Below the pieces are notes generated by a model. The model searched no databases. It saw only the letters and a program-made list of their open reading frames with translations, and was not told where the DNA came from. 55,536 nucleotides of DNA from CAIQJJ01 sp964606085 (GTDB lineage Bacteria > Chloroflexota > Anaerolineae > Anaerolineales > UBA4823). A program made the translations under genes and the position numbers. Position 1 is the stretch's first letter. Every line of letters starts with the position of its first letter. Shown here one piece after another: positions 23,245 to 32,739 of the stretch. The stretch spans positions 1 through 55,536 of the forward strand of contig CAZSFD010000027.1 of assembly GCA_964606085.1 (NCBI GenBank), given 5' to 3'.

Positions 23245-24615
23245 ATGAGTATCCCGACGACGTTGGGCCGGTATGAGATAGAAATACCCCTGGGCAGCGG
23301 TTCGTATGCTACGGTGTACCGCGCCCGCGATACCCGCCTGAACCGCGTGGTGGCGCTCAAGGTATTGAAATCTACCCTGGCGGGGGATGAAGAGATTGCC
23401 GGGCGTTTTTTGCGCGAGGCGCAAACCGCGGCCAACCTGATCCATCCGCAAATTGCCTGGGTGCTTGATTTAGGCGAGGCCGACGGGCAGCACTACATTG
23501 CTATGCGCTATGTTGACGGGATGCCGCTCGATAAAGTGATCAAAACGCGCGGCCGCCTGATCTGGCGTGACGCTTTGCAGGTGATCGTGCAGATCGGCGC
23601 AGCGCTCGAATTTGCCCACGAACGCGGCATCATCCACCGCGACATCAAACCGCAAAATATCCTGTACAGCGCGGCCGATGGGGCGGTGCTGACCGATTTT
23701 GGCCTGGTGAAAGCCACGCAGTCCAGCGGTACGCGCACCCGCACCGATGCCGTGCTGGGCACCCCGCAATATATCGCCCCCGAAATGTGGAATGGGCAGC
23801 CCGCCAGCCCGGCTTCGGACCAATACGCCCTGGCCTGCGTGTTTGTTGAAATCCTCACCGGCCAACCGCTCTACGCCGGAAAATCGCTGATCGAGATCAT
23901 CGGCAGCCACATGAAGGCGTTGGATGTGCGCCTGTGGGATACCTGGCCCGAAGACGTGCCCGCCGGCATAGACCCCGTGCTGCAACGCGCCCTGGCGCGC
24001 CAGCCCGATCACCGCTTTGCCGATATTCGCACCTTGATCGAAAATATCCAGCAAGTGGATGAAACCGCCCGGCAGTCTGCGCTGCAAAACAAATCGGTGT
24101 TGCAGCATTTACACCCTGGCCTTCCCGAACGCCCGCTGCACCCTCCTGAAAATACCGTGCCGCGCGACCGCTCGCAAATGCCGGCCATACCCGCCGAAAA
24201 ACGGGCGCGCGGCAAAGACGTCATCCCCACCGAAGAAGTGGAACCCCGCGGCGTGCGCCAGAAGCTGCGCGACATGGTGGCCAAATCGGCTGCACCGGAG
24301 GCCAGGCCCACCTACCAATTGACGATGACGGTCGGGCCAGCACGGGGCAAGGTGTTTGCGTTGACGCAAGCGCGCATGGTGTTGGGGCGTAACCCCGCCT
24401 GTGATATAGTCATAGACGAACTGGAAGTGTCGCGCAAACATGCCGTCATCAGCCAGGTGGCGCAGGGCTATCTGCTCGAAGACCTGCAATCTACCAATGG
24501 CACTTTCGTCAATAACCAGCAGATTCGCCGCCTGCAACTGCTGAACGCGGGGGATGAGATCGGCCTGGGCAAGAATGTCCGCCTGAGCTTTCAGAAATCA
24601 GACATTATGCAATAG
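23245..24615 (+). CDS. Ser/Thr protein kinase with C-terminal FHA domain
   Basis: Eukaryotic-type kinase, 456 aa, no membrane helix. Kinase domain about 8-270: P-loop GSGSYATV, VALKVLK, catalytic IIHRDIKPQN, TDFGLVK and the PQYIAPE activation segment. A linker with basic patches leads to an FHA phosphothreonine-binding domain (about 375-450: MVLGRNPACDIVIDE, VSRKHAVI, STNGTFVNN). It is first in a five-kinase run and directly follows rsfS. TAAGG before ATG 23245 overlaps the rsfS stop. Kinase plus FHA in one chain can bind its own or its neighbours' phosphorylated threonines, so it may connect the membrane kinases to cytosolic targets (inference). Confidence 0.93.
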   Translation: MSIPTTLGRYEIEIPLGSGSYATVYRARDTRLNRVVALKVLKSTLAGDEEIAGRFLREAQTAANLIHPQIAWVLDLGEADGQHYIAMRYVDGMPLDKVIKTRGRLIWRDALQVIVQIGAALEFAHERGIIHRDIKPQNILYSAADGAVLTDFGLVKATQSSGTRTRTDAVLGTPQYIAPEMWNGQPASPASDQYALACVFVEILTGQPLYAGKSLIEIIGSHMKALDVRLWDTWPEDVPAGIDPVLQRALARQPDHRFADIRTLIENIQQVDETARQSALQNKSVLQHLHPGLPERPLHPPENTVPRDRSQMPAIPAEKRARGKDVIPTEEVEPRGVRQKLRDMVAKSAAPEARPTYQLTMTVGPARGKVFALTQARMVLGRNPACDIVIDELEVSRKHAVISQVAQGYLLEDLQSTNGTFVNNQQIRRLQLLNAGDEIGLGKNVRLSFQKSDIMQ

Positions 24616-24639
24616 TTTCCCGGGGAGGGGTAAAAGAAG

Positions 24640-26892
24640 ATGAGCGTTGAAAAAATCGGTCGTTATGAAGTTCGGCGCGAAATTGGCCGCGGCGGCATGG
24701 CCACCATCTATGCCGCTCATGACCCGCTCTTCAACCGCGAGGTGGCGATCAAAATGCTGCCGGTGGAATTGTTGCAAGACCCCAACTTTCGCGCCCGCTT
24801 TCAGCGCGAAGCGCAGGTCATTGCCGCGCTGGAGCATCCCGCCATTGTGCCGGTATACGACTTCGGCGAAGAAAACGGGCAGCCTTATTTTGTCATGCGT
24901 TTGATGTTGGGCAATTCGTTGGCCGAACGCCTGGCCGAAGGCCCGCTTTCACTGCCAGAGGTCGCTTACATCATCTCGCGGATTGCCCCCGCACTGGATC
25001 AGGCGCACCAGAAAGGCATCATCCATCGCGATCTGAAGCCCGCCAACATCCTGTTCGATCAAAATGGCGAGCCTTACCTTTCCGATTTCGGCATCGCCAA
25101 ACTTTCGGAAGCCACCACCACGCTGACCGGCAACACCATTGTCGGCACACCCGCCTACATGAGCCCCGAACAGGGCCGCGGCGAAACCGACATTGACGGG
25201 CGCAGCGATCTGTACGCCCTGGGGGCAATTTATTACGAAATGCTCACCGGCCAATTGCCCTACGAAGCCGATTCGCCCACCGGCCTGGTTCTCAAGCACA
25301 TCACCGCCCCCATCCCCAATATCCTCGCCGCCAACCCCGGCCTGCCGCCCGAATGCCAGGAGATCATCGTCCGCTCGATGGCCAAGCGCAAATTTGCCCG
25401 CTTCAGCAAAGCCACCGAAATGGCGGCGGCCATCGAAGCCATTGTGGATGGCAGCCCCATGCCCCTGCGCGGTTTTGTGCCAACGATAGCGCTGGAACCC
25501 AATGCAGTGACCGAGGGCGTGAAAAAAAGCCCCACGCCGCAGTCTGGCGCGGCCCGGGGCAAAACCCCGCTCCCCAAGCGCAACACCCCGCAGCCGGCGC
25601 GCCGCCCATCCACGCCGGGGCGCACGCTCGAACAGCCCGTTGCCAGGCGTTCGCCGGCATGGGTGGGCCTGCTGGTGGGTTTGGTGGTGGTGGGGGTTAT
25701 CCTGGCTGGCGGCGGGCTGCTGGCGATTCGCTTTCTGCCCGATCTCTTGGCGCCTGGCACACCGACCGCACTGGCGGTGACAAAGCCTTCGGCAACCCCA
25801 CCGGAAGCAGCAGATGTGTCCACCTTTACCAACGCCGACGCCGCCACGTCCACATCAGAACCCACCTTGACCGCCACGCTGCCGCCCCAACCGACGGACA
25901 CCTCCGCGCCAGCCACCGACACGCCCTTGCCCCCCACTGCCACCCTCACCCCCGCACCGGTTGGCCCGATCATTGGCGGCGCAGATAAGGTGGCCTTCAT
26001 CAAAGAAAATGAAGTGTGGGTTGCCAACCTGGATGGCTCCGACACGCAGCAGTTGACCGCCAGCGGGGGCATCAAATCAGACCCGCAGTGGACGCCCGAT
26101 GGCAATGCCATCACCTACATCCGCGGCAAATGCGTCGAAATGGTCACGCTGGATACGCCGCCAGCCATCTCGCAGATTTTGTGCGCCAGTTGGGCCTCCT
26201 ACCTGGCGGCGTTTGAAATTTCGCCCGATGGCAAGCAGGTGGCGCTCAGTTTGAGCGATGGCCTGTTCATCTATGCCTATGACCTCAACCTGCTCGGCCA
26301 GATTCGCCGCCAGGATCAACTGGAAAGCGTCGAACACTGCATGGCCTACACCAAGACCAAAACCCGCACCGTGCGCTGGTCGAACGATTCGCGCCAGGTG
26401 GCGGTGATCGGTATTGGCACGCAGGGCGGCAAACAGGTGGAAATGGTGCGCGTGATGGATGTCAGCCAGTGTGACCCCACGCTCAAGGCCATCGAGGAAT
26501 TTCCGGGGGCGCGCTTCACGCTGCGCGGCTACGATAAAGACCCCCGGCTTGAAGTGATGGAATGGGACGGCGACGCCTTATTCGTGGTGGGGATCAATTC
26601 GCTCAACGGCTACGGCGAAGCCTATCTGTACAACATGTTCTCTTTGAGCCTGGAACAACTCAAACCCCTGGGTAACAACTGCTGTTTTCGCGATTTTCGT
26701 TGGAGCCCCGATAACAATTACCTGTTGTTCGCCTTTCAGGATAATCGTTACATGCGCGAAACCAAGCTGTATCTGATTGATTTCAACACCTTAGGCTCTG
26801 GGGCAGAATACCTGCCCATTGCGCTGCCCGATGCCTTTTTCACCCAGCGCCTCGAACAGCCCCAGGCCGTCTTGCGCCCGGTGCGCCCCTAG
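24640..26892 (+). CDS. Membrane Ser/Thr protein kinase with extracytoplasmic TolB-like propeller
   Basis: Active-looking kinase: GRGGMATIYAAH, VAIKML, IIHRDLKPAN, SDFGIAK, GTPAYMSPEQ (domain about 8-270). After a basic/Pro linker comes one transmembrane helix (about 340-365), then a Thr/Pro-rich stalk and a beta-propeller (about 445-750). The propeller has TolB/WD40-like repeats such as KVAFIKENEVWVANLDGSD, DPQWTPDGNAITYI and FRWSPDNNYLLFAF. The propeller would lie outside, as a possible ligand sensor. GGGGAGGGG precedes ATG 24640. Unlike PknB types it has no PASTA domain. Confidence 0.92.
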   Translation: MSVEKIGRYEVRREIGRGGMATIYAAHDPLFNREVAIKMLPVELLQDPNFRARFQREAQVIAALEHPAIVPVYDFGEENGQPYFVMRLMLGNSLAERLAEGPLSLPEVAYIISRIAPALDQAHQKGIIHRDLKPANILFDQNGEPYLSDFGIAKLSEATTTLTGNTIVGTPAYMSPEQGRGETDIDGRSDLYALGAIYYEMLTGQLPYEADSPTGLVLKHITAPIPNILAANPGLPPECQEIIVRSMAKRKFARFSKATEMAAAIEAIVDGSPMPLRGFVPTIALEPNAVTEGVKKSPTPQSGAARGKTPLPKRNTPQPARRPSTPGRTLEQPVARRSPAWVGLLVGLVVVGVILAGGGLLAIRFLPDLLAPGTPTALAVTKPSATPPEAADVSTFTNADAATSTSEPTLTATLPPQPTDTSAPATDTPLPPTATLTPAPVGPIIGGADKVAFIKENEVWVANLDGSDTQQLTASGGIKSDPQWTPDGNAITYIRGKCVEMVTLDTPPAISQILCASWASYLAAFEISPDGKQVALSLSDGLFIYAYDLNLLGQIRRQDQLESVEHCMAYTKTKTRTVRWSNDSRQVAVIGIGTQGGKQVEMVRVMDVSQCDPTLKAIEEFPGARFTLRGYDKDPRLEVMEWDGDALFVVGINSLNGYGEAYLYNMFSLSLEQLKPLGNNCCFRDFRWSPDNNYLLFAFQDNRYMRETKLYLIDFNTLGSGAEYLPIALPDAFFTQRLEQPQAVLRPVRP

Positions 26893-26904
26893 CGAGGCAA
26901 CCGC

Positions 26905-29900
26905 ATGGCTGCGCAAAAAATTGGCCCTTACACCCTCCAGTCAGATATAGCCCACACCGACCTCGCCGACACCTCCCTGGCCTGGGATGAAGACCGCCAG
27001 GCGCAGGTGGTGGTCAAGCGTCTGCTGCCCGCCTGCCTGAATGACCCTTCGGTGCGCGGGCGCTATCCCTTGGAAATGCAGTTGGTGGCCTCGCTGGAAC
27101 ACCCGGCCATTCTGCCGGTGCTGGCCTTCGGCGAGGAAGACGGGCGGCCCTATATCGTCACGCCCTATCTGCCGGGCGGGTCATTGGCCGACCGCCTGGC
27201 GCAAGGCCCACTGCCCTTCGACGAGGCCGTGCGCATTGTGCAGGCCATCGCCCCCGCCCTGGATGCCGTCCATGCCATTGGCCTGGCGCATGGCAACCTC
27301 AAGCCCACCAACATCCTGTTCGATGCCGCCGGTCAGCCGCACGTGACCGATTTTGGCATGATCATGTTCGCCCAATCGGCCGCCGCCGGCCATGCCAGCC
27401 CTGCCTGGATCATCGGCCCGCTGGCTTACCTCAGCCCCGAAGTGGCTCAAGGCAATGTGGATATCGAAAGAACTGCCGCCCAGGATGTCTATCTGTTGGG
27501 CGGTTTGTTTTATCAGATGTTGACGGGGCAGTTGCCGTTTACTGCCGAGACGGTGCTGGGCTATGCGGTGGCGAAAATCACCCTGCCCCTGCCAGAGATC
27601 GGCGGCCTGGCGGCCCCGACGCAAAAAAGGGTGCAGGCCATCGTGCAGCACGCCCTGGCCGCCGCGCCGGCCGAACGCTTTGCCTCTGCCGGGGCGTTTG
27701 CTGCGGCCTTGCAGCAACCCGAAAAGTTCGCAGCGCCGCGCAAAAGCGCCCACACGCTGCCGCCGCTGCCAGCCCAAATCCGTACCGAGGCGATCACCCC
27801 CCACCTGGTGATCGAGGCGCAGCCCGACGCGGGCGATATGCCCACGGTGCAGATGGGGCGGATGGGCGGCCCAGGCTGCCTGGGGCGTGGTTTGAGCTGC
27901 CTGGGGGCGCTGCTGGCCCTGCTGGCGCTGGCGGCAGCGGTGCTGCTGTGGGGGCTGGCCTTCGTGCGCCAGGGCGTCGCCACGCAGTCTGATCTGCAAG
28001 CCTACCTGCCGCCGCCGGTGGTCGCTTTCGCCGGGACGTTTATGCCAACCAGCCCGCCCGGCCCCTCGGTCACGCCTGGCCCGACCGCCTCGCCCACGCC
28101 CACGAGCGATTTCACCGCCACACCCGCGGAGGTGGCCGCCGAGGCCACCTTCACGCCTGCGCCGGCCGCGGCCACGCCTGCCAGCACAGACCTGCCAGCC
28201 TCGCCCACGGCGCAGGCGCTTGCGCAGGGCGGCACGCCAACGCAACTGGCCCCCGCCACATCGCACACCATCGTGCGCGACGATACGATCTTCAGCATCG
28301 CCGCGCTGTTCAACGTCGGCCTGAACGATTTAATCAGCCTGAATGGCTGGCGCTGCGACAGCCGCCCGGCGGCGGGCGTGCAAATTCAAATTCCGGCCGC
28401 GTTTACCTATGGCCCGCTGACCCTGCCCGATACCCTGCTGCTGGCCAATGCCACCCAGTTTGCCTTGCAGCATACCTTTGAGTGCATGGCGGGCGTGCGC
28501 GACGTGGCCCTCTCTGCCGATGGGCGCTTGCTGGCCGTGGCGGTGGAAAACCAGGTCTACCTCTGGCAGGTGGGCGATTGGAAACCCTACGCCACACTCA
28601 ACGGGCATATCGGCCCGGTCAACCGGGTGCAATTCTCGCCTGATGTCACCACGCTGGCCACGGCATCGGAGGATACCTCGGTGCGTTTGTGGCAGGTGAG
28701 CGATGGCGCCCAGATCAAGGCGCTGTACCAGCACAAACGCCCTGTCACCGACCTGGCTTTTGCGCCCGATGGCAGCCAGTTTGTGTCGGTTTCGCAGGAG
28801 CGGGTGCAGGTGTGGACGCGGGAGGGCGTGGCGGTGGATACGATCACTGGCCCGGCCAACATGCTCAGCGTGGCCTTCGATGCGCCGGGCAGTCAGGTTG
28901 CCATTGGCGGCCAGGCGGGTGTGACCGTGTTCACCGCTGCTACCGGGCAAACGCTGGCCATCTTTCCTTCGGCAGACCCGGTCAAGCGCCTGGCGTTTTC
29001 ACCCGATGGCACGCTGCTGGCCTCCTCGTCGGACGTGTGGCATGTGCCTGAAAAGCGCCTGATCTACCATTTGCAATCGGCGGCAGATGGCGTGTTGTTT
29101 GCGCTGGATGGACAGGTTTTGCTGACTGGCCGCCGCCTGTGGCAGGTTTCTAACGGGCTGCTGTTGGGTGAGCTAAACGCGGATGGATTCCCCGCCCGCA
29201 ACGCCAAAAATGCCGAGGCCGTGGCGCTTGCGCCCGATGGCAAGTTTATCCTGCTGGGCACGCCGGGCAGCCTCACCACCTGGGCCTTGCCGGCGGCCTA
29301 CCAGGCCAGCATCGCGCACGTGCCGCCCACTTATACCGTCCAGGCCGGCGATACGCTGTACAGCGTGGCCAGCAGCCAGGGCGTCAAACTGCCCGCACTG
29401 CGCGCCCTCAACGGCTTCACCTGCGACAGCCCCATTTTCCCCGGCCAACGCATCTGGATTCCCGACACTGCCGAAGACCAGTTGACCCTGGCCGAGGCCG
29501 CTTTACCGCGCATCGCCGCCGCCAACATCACCCAGGTGGCCGCACAGCGCACGCTCGAAATGGATTGCAATATCACCGGCAGCGACCTGATCTTTTCCTC
29601 CGATAACCAGTTGTTGATCGGCGGTTCGGCGCTGTGGCACCTGCCCACCGGGGCGATGCTGCTCCAGGCCACCACCGTTCCGCTCGACCTGGCCGGCAAA
29701 CCCGATGCCAACCTGCGCGCCCCGCTGCTCGAACTGGCGCCCGATAACCGCCTGCTTGCCATGCGTACTGATGCCACCATTACCTTGTGGGATGTCGCCA
29801 CCGGCCACGCCACGCGCGCCTGGGAAGGCCACGAAGGGGCGCTCACCAGCCTGGCCTTCAGCCCCGATGGCAGCCTGTTGGCCTCGGGCAGCGCCGTGGG

Positions 29901-30576
29901 CGACCCGGCCATTCGCCTGTGGCGGGTGGAAAATGCCAAGCTGGAGTGGTTGATCCCCAATTACAGCATTTTCCGCCTGATGTTCAGCCTGGATGGGCAA
30001 TCGCTGATTGGGGTGGGCGAAGATACGGTGCGCGTGTGGAGCGCCCTCGAAAACGCCCAACGTTGGGCGCTGCGCGGGCTGGATGCACGCATGGCCTTCT
30101 CGGCCGACCGCACCATGCTGGCCTACGTGGGCTGCTTGCAGAAAGCGGGCAGCACGTGTACCAGCGAGGGCATCAACATCTTTGCCCTGAACCGGGGGAC
30201 GACTTTTCCGGGTGTGATGGTCAGCGGCATGGCGCAGCGCATCCAGGCCATCCAGTTTGCGCCTGATGGGCGGCAGGTGGCGGCGGCCACCGAACACGGC
30301 ATCACGATCTGGAATGTGGCCGATAACACGGTGGCGCATTGGCTGGCCGTGCCAGACCGCAAGGATTTCATGCAGCGCCTGTGGTATTCGCCCGATGGCG
30401 CGCTGCTCCTTGCGTATGACGAGCGCGCGAACCTGTATTTCTGGCAGACCTCCGATGGGACGCTGCTCCATACCATCCCCAACCTGCCGTTAGACCGCCT
30501 GACGTTCTCCCCCGATGGCACGCTGATGGCGATCCTGGCGCAGGGGGAGATCACGCTATGGGGGATTCAACCCTGA
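26905..30576 (+). CDS. Membrane pseudokinase with two LysM domains and WD40 repeats
   Basis: Kinase-fold protein that lacks catalytic residues. The catalytic loop reads AHGNLKPTN, so the HRD Asp is replaced by Asn, and the glycine-rich loop is absent (IAHTDLADTSLA). The Lys of VVVK and the DFG remain. A membrane helix lies at about 328-352. Outside are a Thr/Pro stalk, LysM 1 (about 452-497, HTIVRDDTIFSIAALFNVGL), WD40 blades, LysM 2 (about 808-855, YTVQAGDTLYSVASSQGVKL) and more blades to residue 1223. LysM domains bind peptidoglycan GlcNAc, so this may be a wall sensor signalling through its kinase neighbours (inference). It starts 12 bases after the previous gene. Confidence 0.88.
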   Translation: MAAQKIGPYTLQSDIAHTDLADTSLAWDEDRQAQVVVKRLLPACLNDPSVRGRYPLEMQLVASLEHPAILPVLAFGEEDGRPYIVTPYLPGGSLADRLAQGPLPFDEAVRIVQAIAPALDAVHAIGLAHGNLKPTNILFDAAGQPHVTDFGMIMFAQSAAAGHASPAWIIGPLAYLSPEVAQGNVDIERTAAQDVYLLGGLFYQMLTGQLPFTAETVLGYAVAKITLPLPEIGGLAAPTQKRVQAIVQHALAAAPAERFASAGAFAAALQQPEKFAAPRKSAHTLPPLPAQIRTEAITPHLVIEAQPDAGDMPTVQMGRMGGPGCLGRGLSCLGALLALLALAAAVLLWGLAFVRQGVATQSDLQAYLPPPVVAFAGTFMPTSPPGPSVTPGPTASPTPTSDFTATPAEVAAEATFTPAPAAATPASTDLPASPTAQALAQGGTPTQLAPATSHTIVRDDTIFSIAALFNVGLNDLISLNGWRCDSRPAAGVQIQIPAAFTYGPLTLPDTLLLANATQFALQHTFECMAGVRDVALSADGRLLAVAVENQVYLWQVGDWKPYATLNGHIGPVNRVQFSPDVTTLATASEDTSVRLWQVSDGAQIKALYQHKRPVTDLAFAPDGSQFVSVSQERVQVWTREGVAVDTITGPANMLSVAFDAPGSQVAIGGQAGVTVFTAATGQTLAIFPSADPVKRLAFSPDGTLLASSSDVWHVPEKRLIYHLQSAADGVLFALDGQVLLTGRRLWQVSNGLLLGELNADGFPARNAKNAEAVALAPDGKFILLGTPGSLTTWALPAAYQASIAHVPPTYTVQAGDTLYSVASSQGVKLPALRALNGFTCDSPIFPGQRIWIPDTAEDQLTLAEAALPRIAAANITQVAAQRTLEMDCNITGSDLIFSSDNQLLIGGSALWHLPTGAMLLQATTVPLDLAGKPDANLRAPLLELAPDNRLLAMRTDATITLWDVATGHATRAWEGHEGALTSLAFSPDGSLLASGSAVGDPAIRLWRVENAKLEWLIPNYSIFRLMFSLDGQSLIGVGEDTVRVWSALENAQRWALRGLDARMAFSADRTMLAYVGCLQKAGSTCTSEGINIFALNRGTTFPGVMVSGMAQRIQAIQFAPDGRQVAAATEHGITIWNVADNTVAHWLAVPDRKDFMQRLWYSPDGALLLAYDERANLYFWQTSDGTLLHTIPNLPLDRLTFSPDGTLMAILAQGEITLWGIQP

Positions 30577-30592
30577 ACCGGGAAGGCACACC

Positions 30593-32731
30593 ATGACCAT
30601 GCCCAGCAAAATTGGCCCCTGTGAAATCAAAGAAGAACTCGCCCCCGGTGGGCGCTGCCGTGTTTACCGGGCCTATAACCAGGATGACGGCAGCGAAGTG
30701 GTGCTGAAATTCCTGCCGGATGGCTTCCTGGACGATGCGCAGTTCCGCCAGCAGTTCGAGTTGGAGATTCAGACGTTGTACCTGTCAGACCTCAAAGGCG
30801 TGGTGCATCTGGACGGGCTGGAGACGCACGAAGGGCAGCCCTATTTGTTGATGCGCTACATGCCCGGCGGCAGCCTGCAAGACGAACTCAAGCAAGGCAT
30901 CTACAGCCTCGCAGACGCCCTGCCCATTCTCAGCCGCCTGGCGCAGGCGCTCGATGCCGCTCACCGGCGCGGCGTGCTGCATCGCAACATCAAACCCAGC
31001 AACATCTTGTTCGATGAAAATGGACAGGCCAACCTGAGCGATTTCGGCCTGGTAAAACGCTCGACGGCCCTGGCCGAGCGCATGATCCATTCACTGGATG
31101 GCAACCCGGCGTACACCAGCCCCGAACAGGCATTGGGTCGCGCCGACCTGGATGAACGCAGCGACATTTACTCGCTGGCTGCCGTGTTCTACGAGATGCT
31201 CACCGGTCAGCCGCCCTTGCCCGCCGATACGCCCATCCAGCAGGCCGCCCGCCACGTGACCGATGCCCCGCCCAGCCTGCGCCGCCTGCGTCCCGACATC
31301 CCTGTGGCGGTAGAGCAGGCCCTTGCCAGGGCATTCGCCAAAAATCCGCAGCAACGTTACGCCACCGCCGCCGCCCTGGTGCAGGCTATCGCCGAGGCCG
31401 CCGGCTTGCCATCCGGCCTGCCCACGGCGCTGATCCAGCAGATGCGCCAGTCGCCGGTTAAGCCCAGGCGCTTTGTGGCCCTGCGGCGGCTGAGCGCGGC
31501 CTTGTTCTGGCTGCTGGTGTTGGGGGTGTTGGCGGCGGGCTTTGGTTTTTACCAGGGGACGTTCGATTTACGCCTGGCGCGTGCCACGCTGGTGGCCGCC
31601 TTGCCGTTTTTGCCGACGTTCACGGCCTCCTTCACGCCGCTTCCGCCGACGATCACATCCACCTTGACCCCCATTCCACCCACGGTCACGGCTACGCCCA
31701 CGGCCACATCCACGCGCACCGCCACGCCCACCCCCACACCCACCACCACGCCCAGCCCCACCATCACCCTCAGCCCCACCCCCACGCCCTTTGTCGTCGG
31801 TCAGGCCGACAAGCTGGCTTTTGTCTATCAGAACGACGTCTGGATGATGAACCTGGACGGCAGCGGTTTGCAGCAGTTGACCTTCGACGGCAAAGGCCCC
31901 AAGCTCGACCTGCAATGGACACCCAAGGGCGACGGCCTGACCTTCGCGTTCAACGAATGCTACAAATTGCTGCCGATGGATGGCGATGCGCCTGGGACGG
32001 TGATGCCACTGGGCTGCTACGAAGATTTTGAAATCTCGCCAGATAGCGCCCGCATGGTGCTGGGTGGCGTGGTTGAAATGGTCAATAAGACCTTCGTCTG
32101 GCGTAATTTCGTCGGGCCGTTTGACCTGAGCGTGTTTGATCAGGTGCGGGTGGTGCCGCAAATCGAAACGATGGGGGGCTGCCCCTACGAAGGCGGCAAA
32201 CATACGCGCTTTTCGCCCGACCTGACCACCCTGGCCGCCGTCTTTGCCAAGCCGATCAACGGACGTTTGATGGATACCATCCAGGTCTACCAGTTTCGCC
32301 CCTGCGGCGAACCGATTGACATTTTGGACATCTTCCCTGGCAATCGCTTCACCATGCGGGCCTACAGCGGCCCCAACGACAGCCCCAGGCTGGACGATTT
32401 CGGCTGGGATGGCTACAACCTGTTCGCCCTGCATGGCAATTATCTGAACGGTTATGGCAACCTGGTCATTTACAACATGGCGGCGCGCCAGGAGCAGGTG
32501 GTGGACCCCATTGATGGGCAGTGCTGCTACCAGGATATTCAATTCAGCCCGGATGGCCAACACCTGCTTTTTGTCTTTCAGGATGCGCGTAAAGGCGTGG
32601 GCGCTCAAGTGTATTACATCCCCCTTTCCGATGTCGGCACGGGGCAGCGCTTTACCCCCTTGAAAATGCCCGATTTTTCCGCGCTGAAGAAAGAACGCGT
32701 CGAACCCGCATTGCGCGAATACAGACCATAG
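30593..32731 (+). CDS. Membrane pseudokinase with extracytoplasmic TolB-like propeller
   Basis: The catalytic loop reads LHRNIKPSN: HRD has become HRN. The glycine loop is altered (LAPGGRCRVYRAY), while VVLKFL, SDFGLVK and a SPEQ activation segment remain. One membrane helix (about 297-320) is followed by a long Thr/Pro stalk rich in TPTPT and a propeller similar to that of the second kinase in the cluster (KLAFVYQNDVWMMNLDGSG, CCYQDIQFSPDGQHLLFVF). It is probably inactive or very weak as a kinase and may act as an allosteric partner. GGAAGG precedes ATG 30593. Gap to the preceding gene is 16 bases. Confidence 0.88.
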   Translation: MTMPSKIGPCEIKEELAPGGRCRVYRAYNQDDGSEVVLKFLPDGFLDDAQFRQQFELEIQTLYLSDLKGVVHLDGLETHEGQPYLLMRYMPGGSLQDELKQGIYSLADALPILSRLAQALDAAHRRGVLHRNIKPSNILFDENGQANLSDFGLVKRSTALAERMIHSLDGNPAYTSPEQALGRADLDERSDIYSLAAVFYEMLTGQPPLPADTPIQQAARHVTDAPPSLRRLRPDIPVAVEQALARAFAKNPQQRYATAAALVQAIAEAAGLPSGLPTALIQQMRQSPVKPRRFVALRRLSAALFWLLVLGVLAAGFGFYQGTFDLRLARATLVAALPFLPTFTASFTPLPPTITSTLTPIPPTVTATPTATSTRTATPTPTPTTTPSPTITLSPTPTPFVVGQADKLAFVYQNDVWMMNLDGSGLQQLTFDGKGPKLDLQWTPKGDGLTFAFNECYKLLPMDGDAPGTVMPLGCYEDFEISPDSARMVLGGVVEMVNKTFVWRNFVGPFDLSVFDQVRVVPQIETMGGCPYEGGKHTRFSPDLTTLAAVFAKPINGRLMDTIQVYQFRPCGEPIDILDIFPGNRFTMRAYSGPNDSPRLDDFGWDGYNLFALHGNYLNGYGNLVIYNMAARQEQVVDPIDGQCCYQDIQFSPDGQHLLFVFQDARKGVGAQVYYIPLSDVGTGQRFTPLKMPDFSALKKERVEPALREYRP

Positions 32732-32739
32732 AGGCAACC

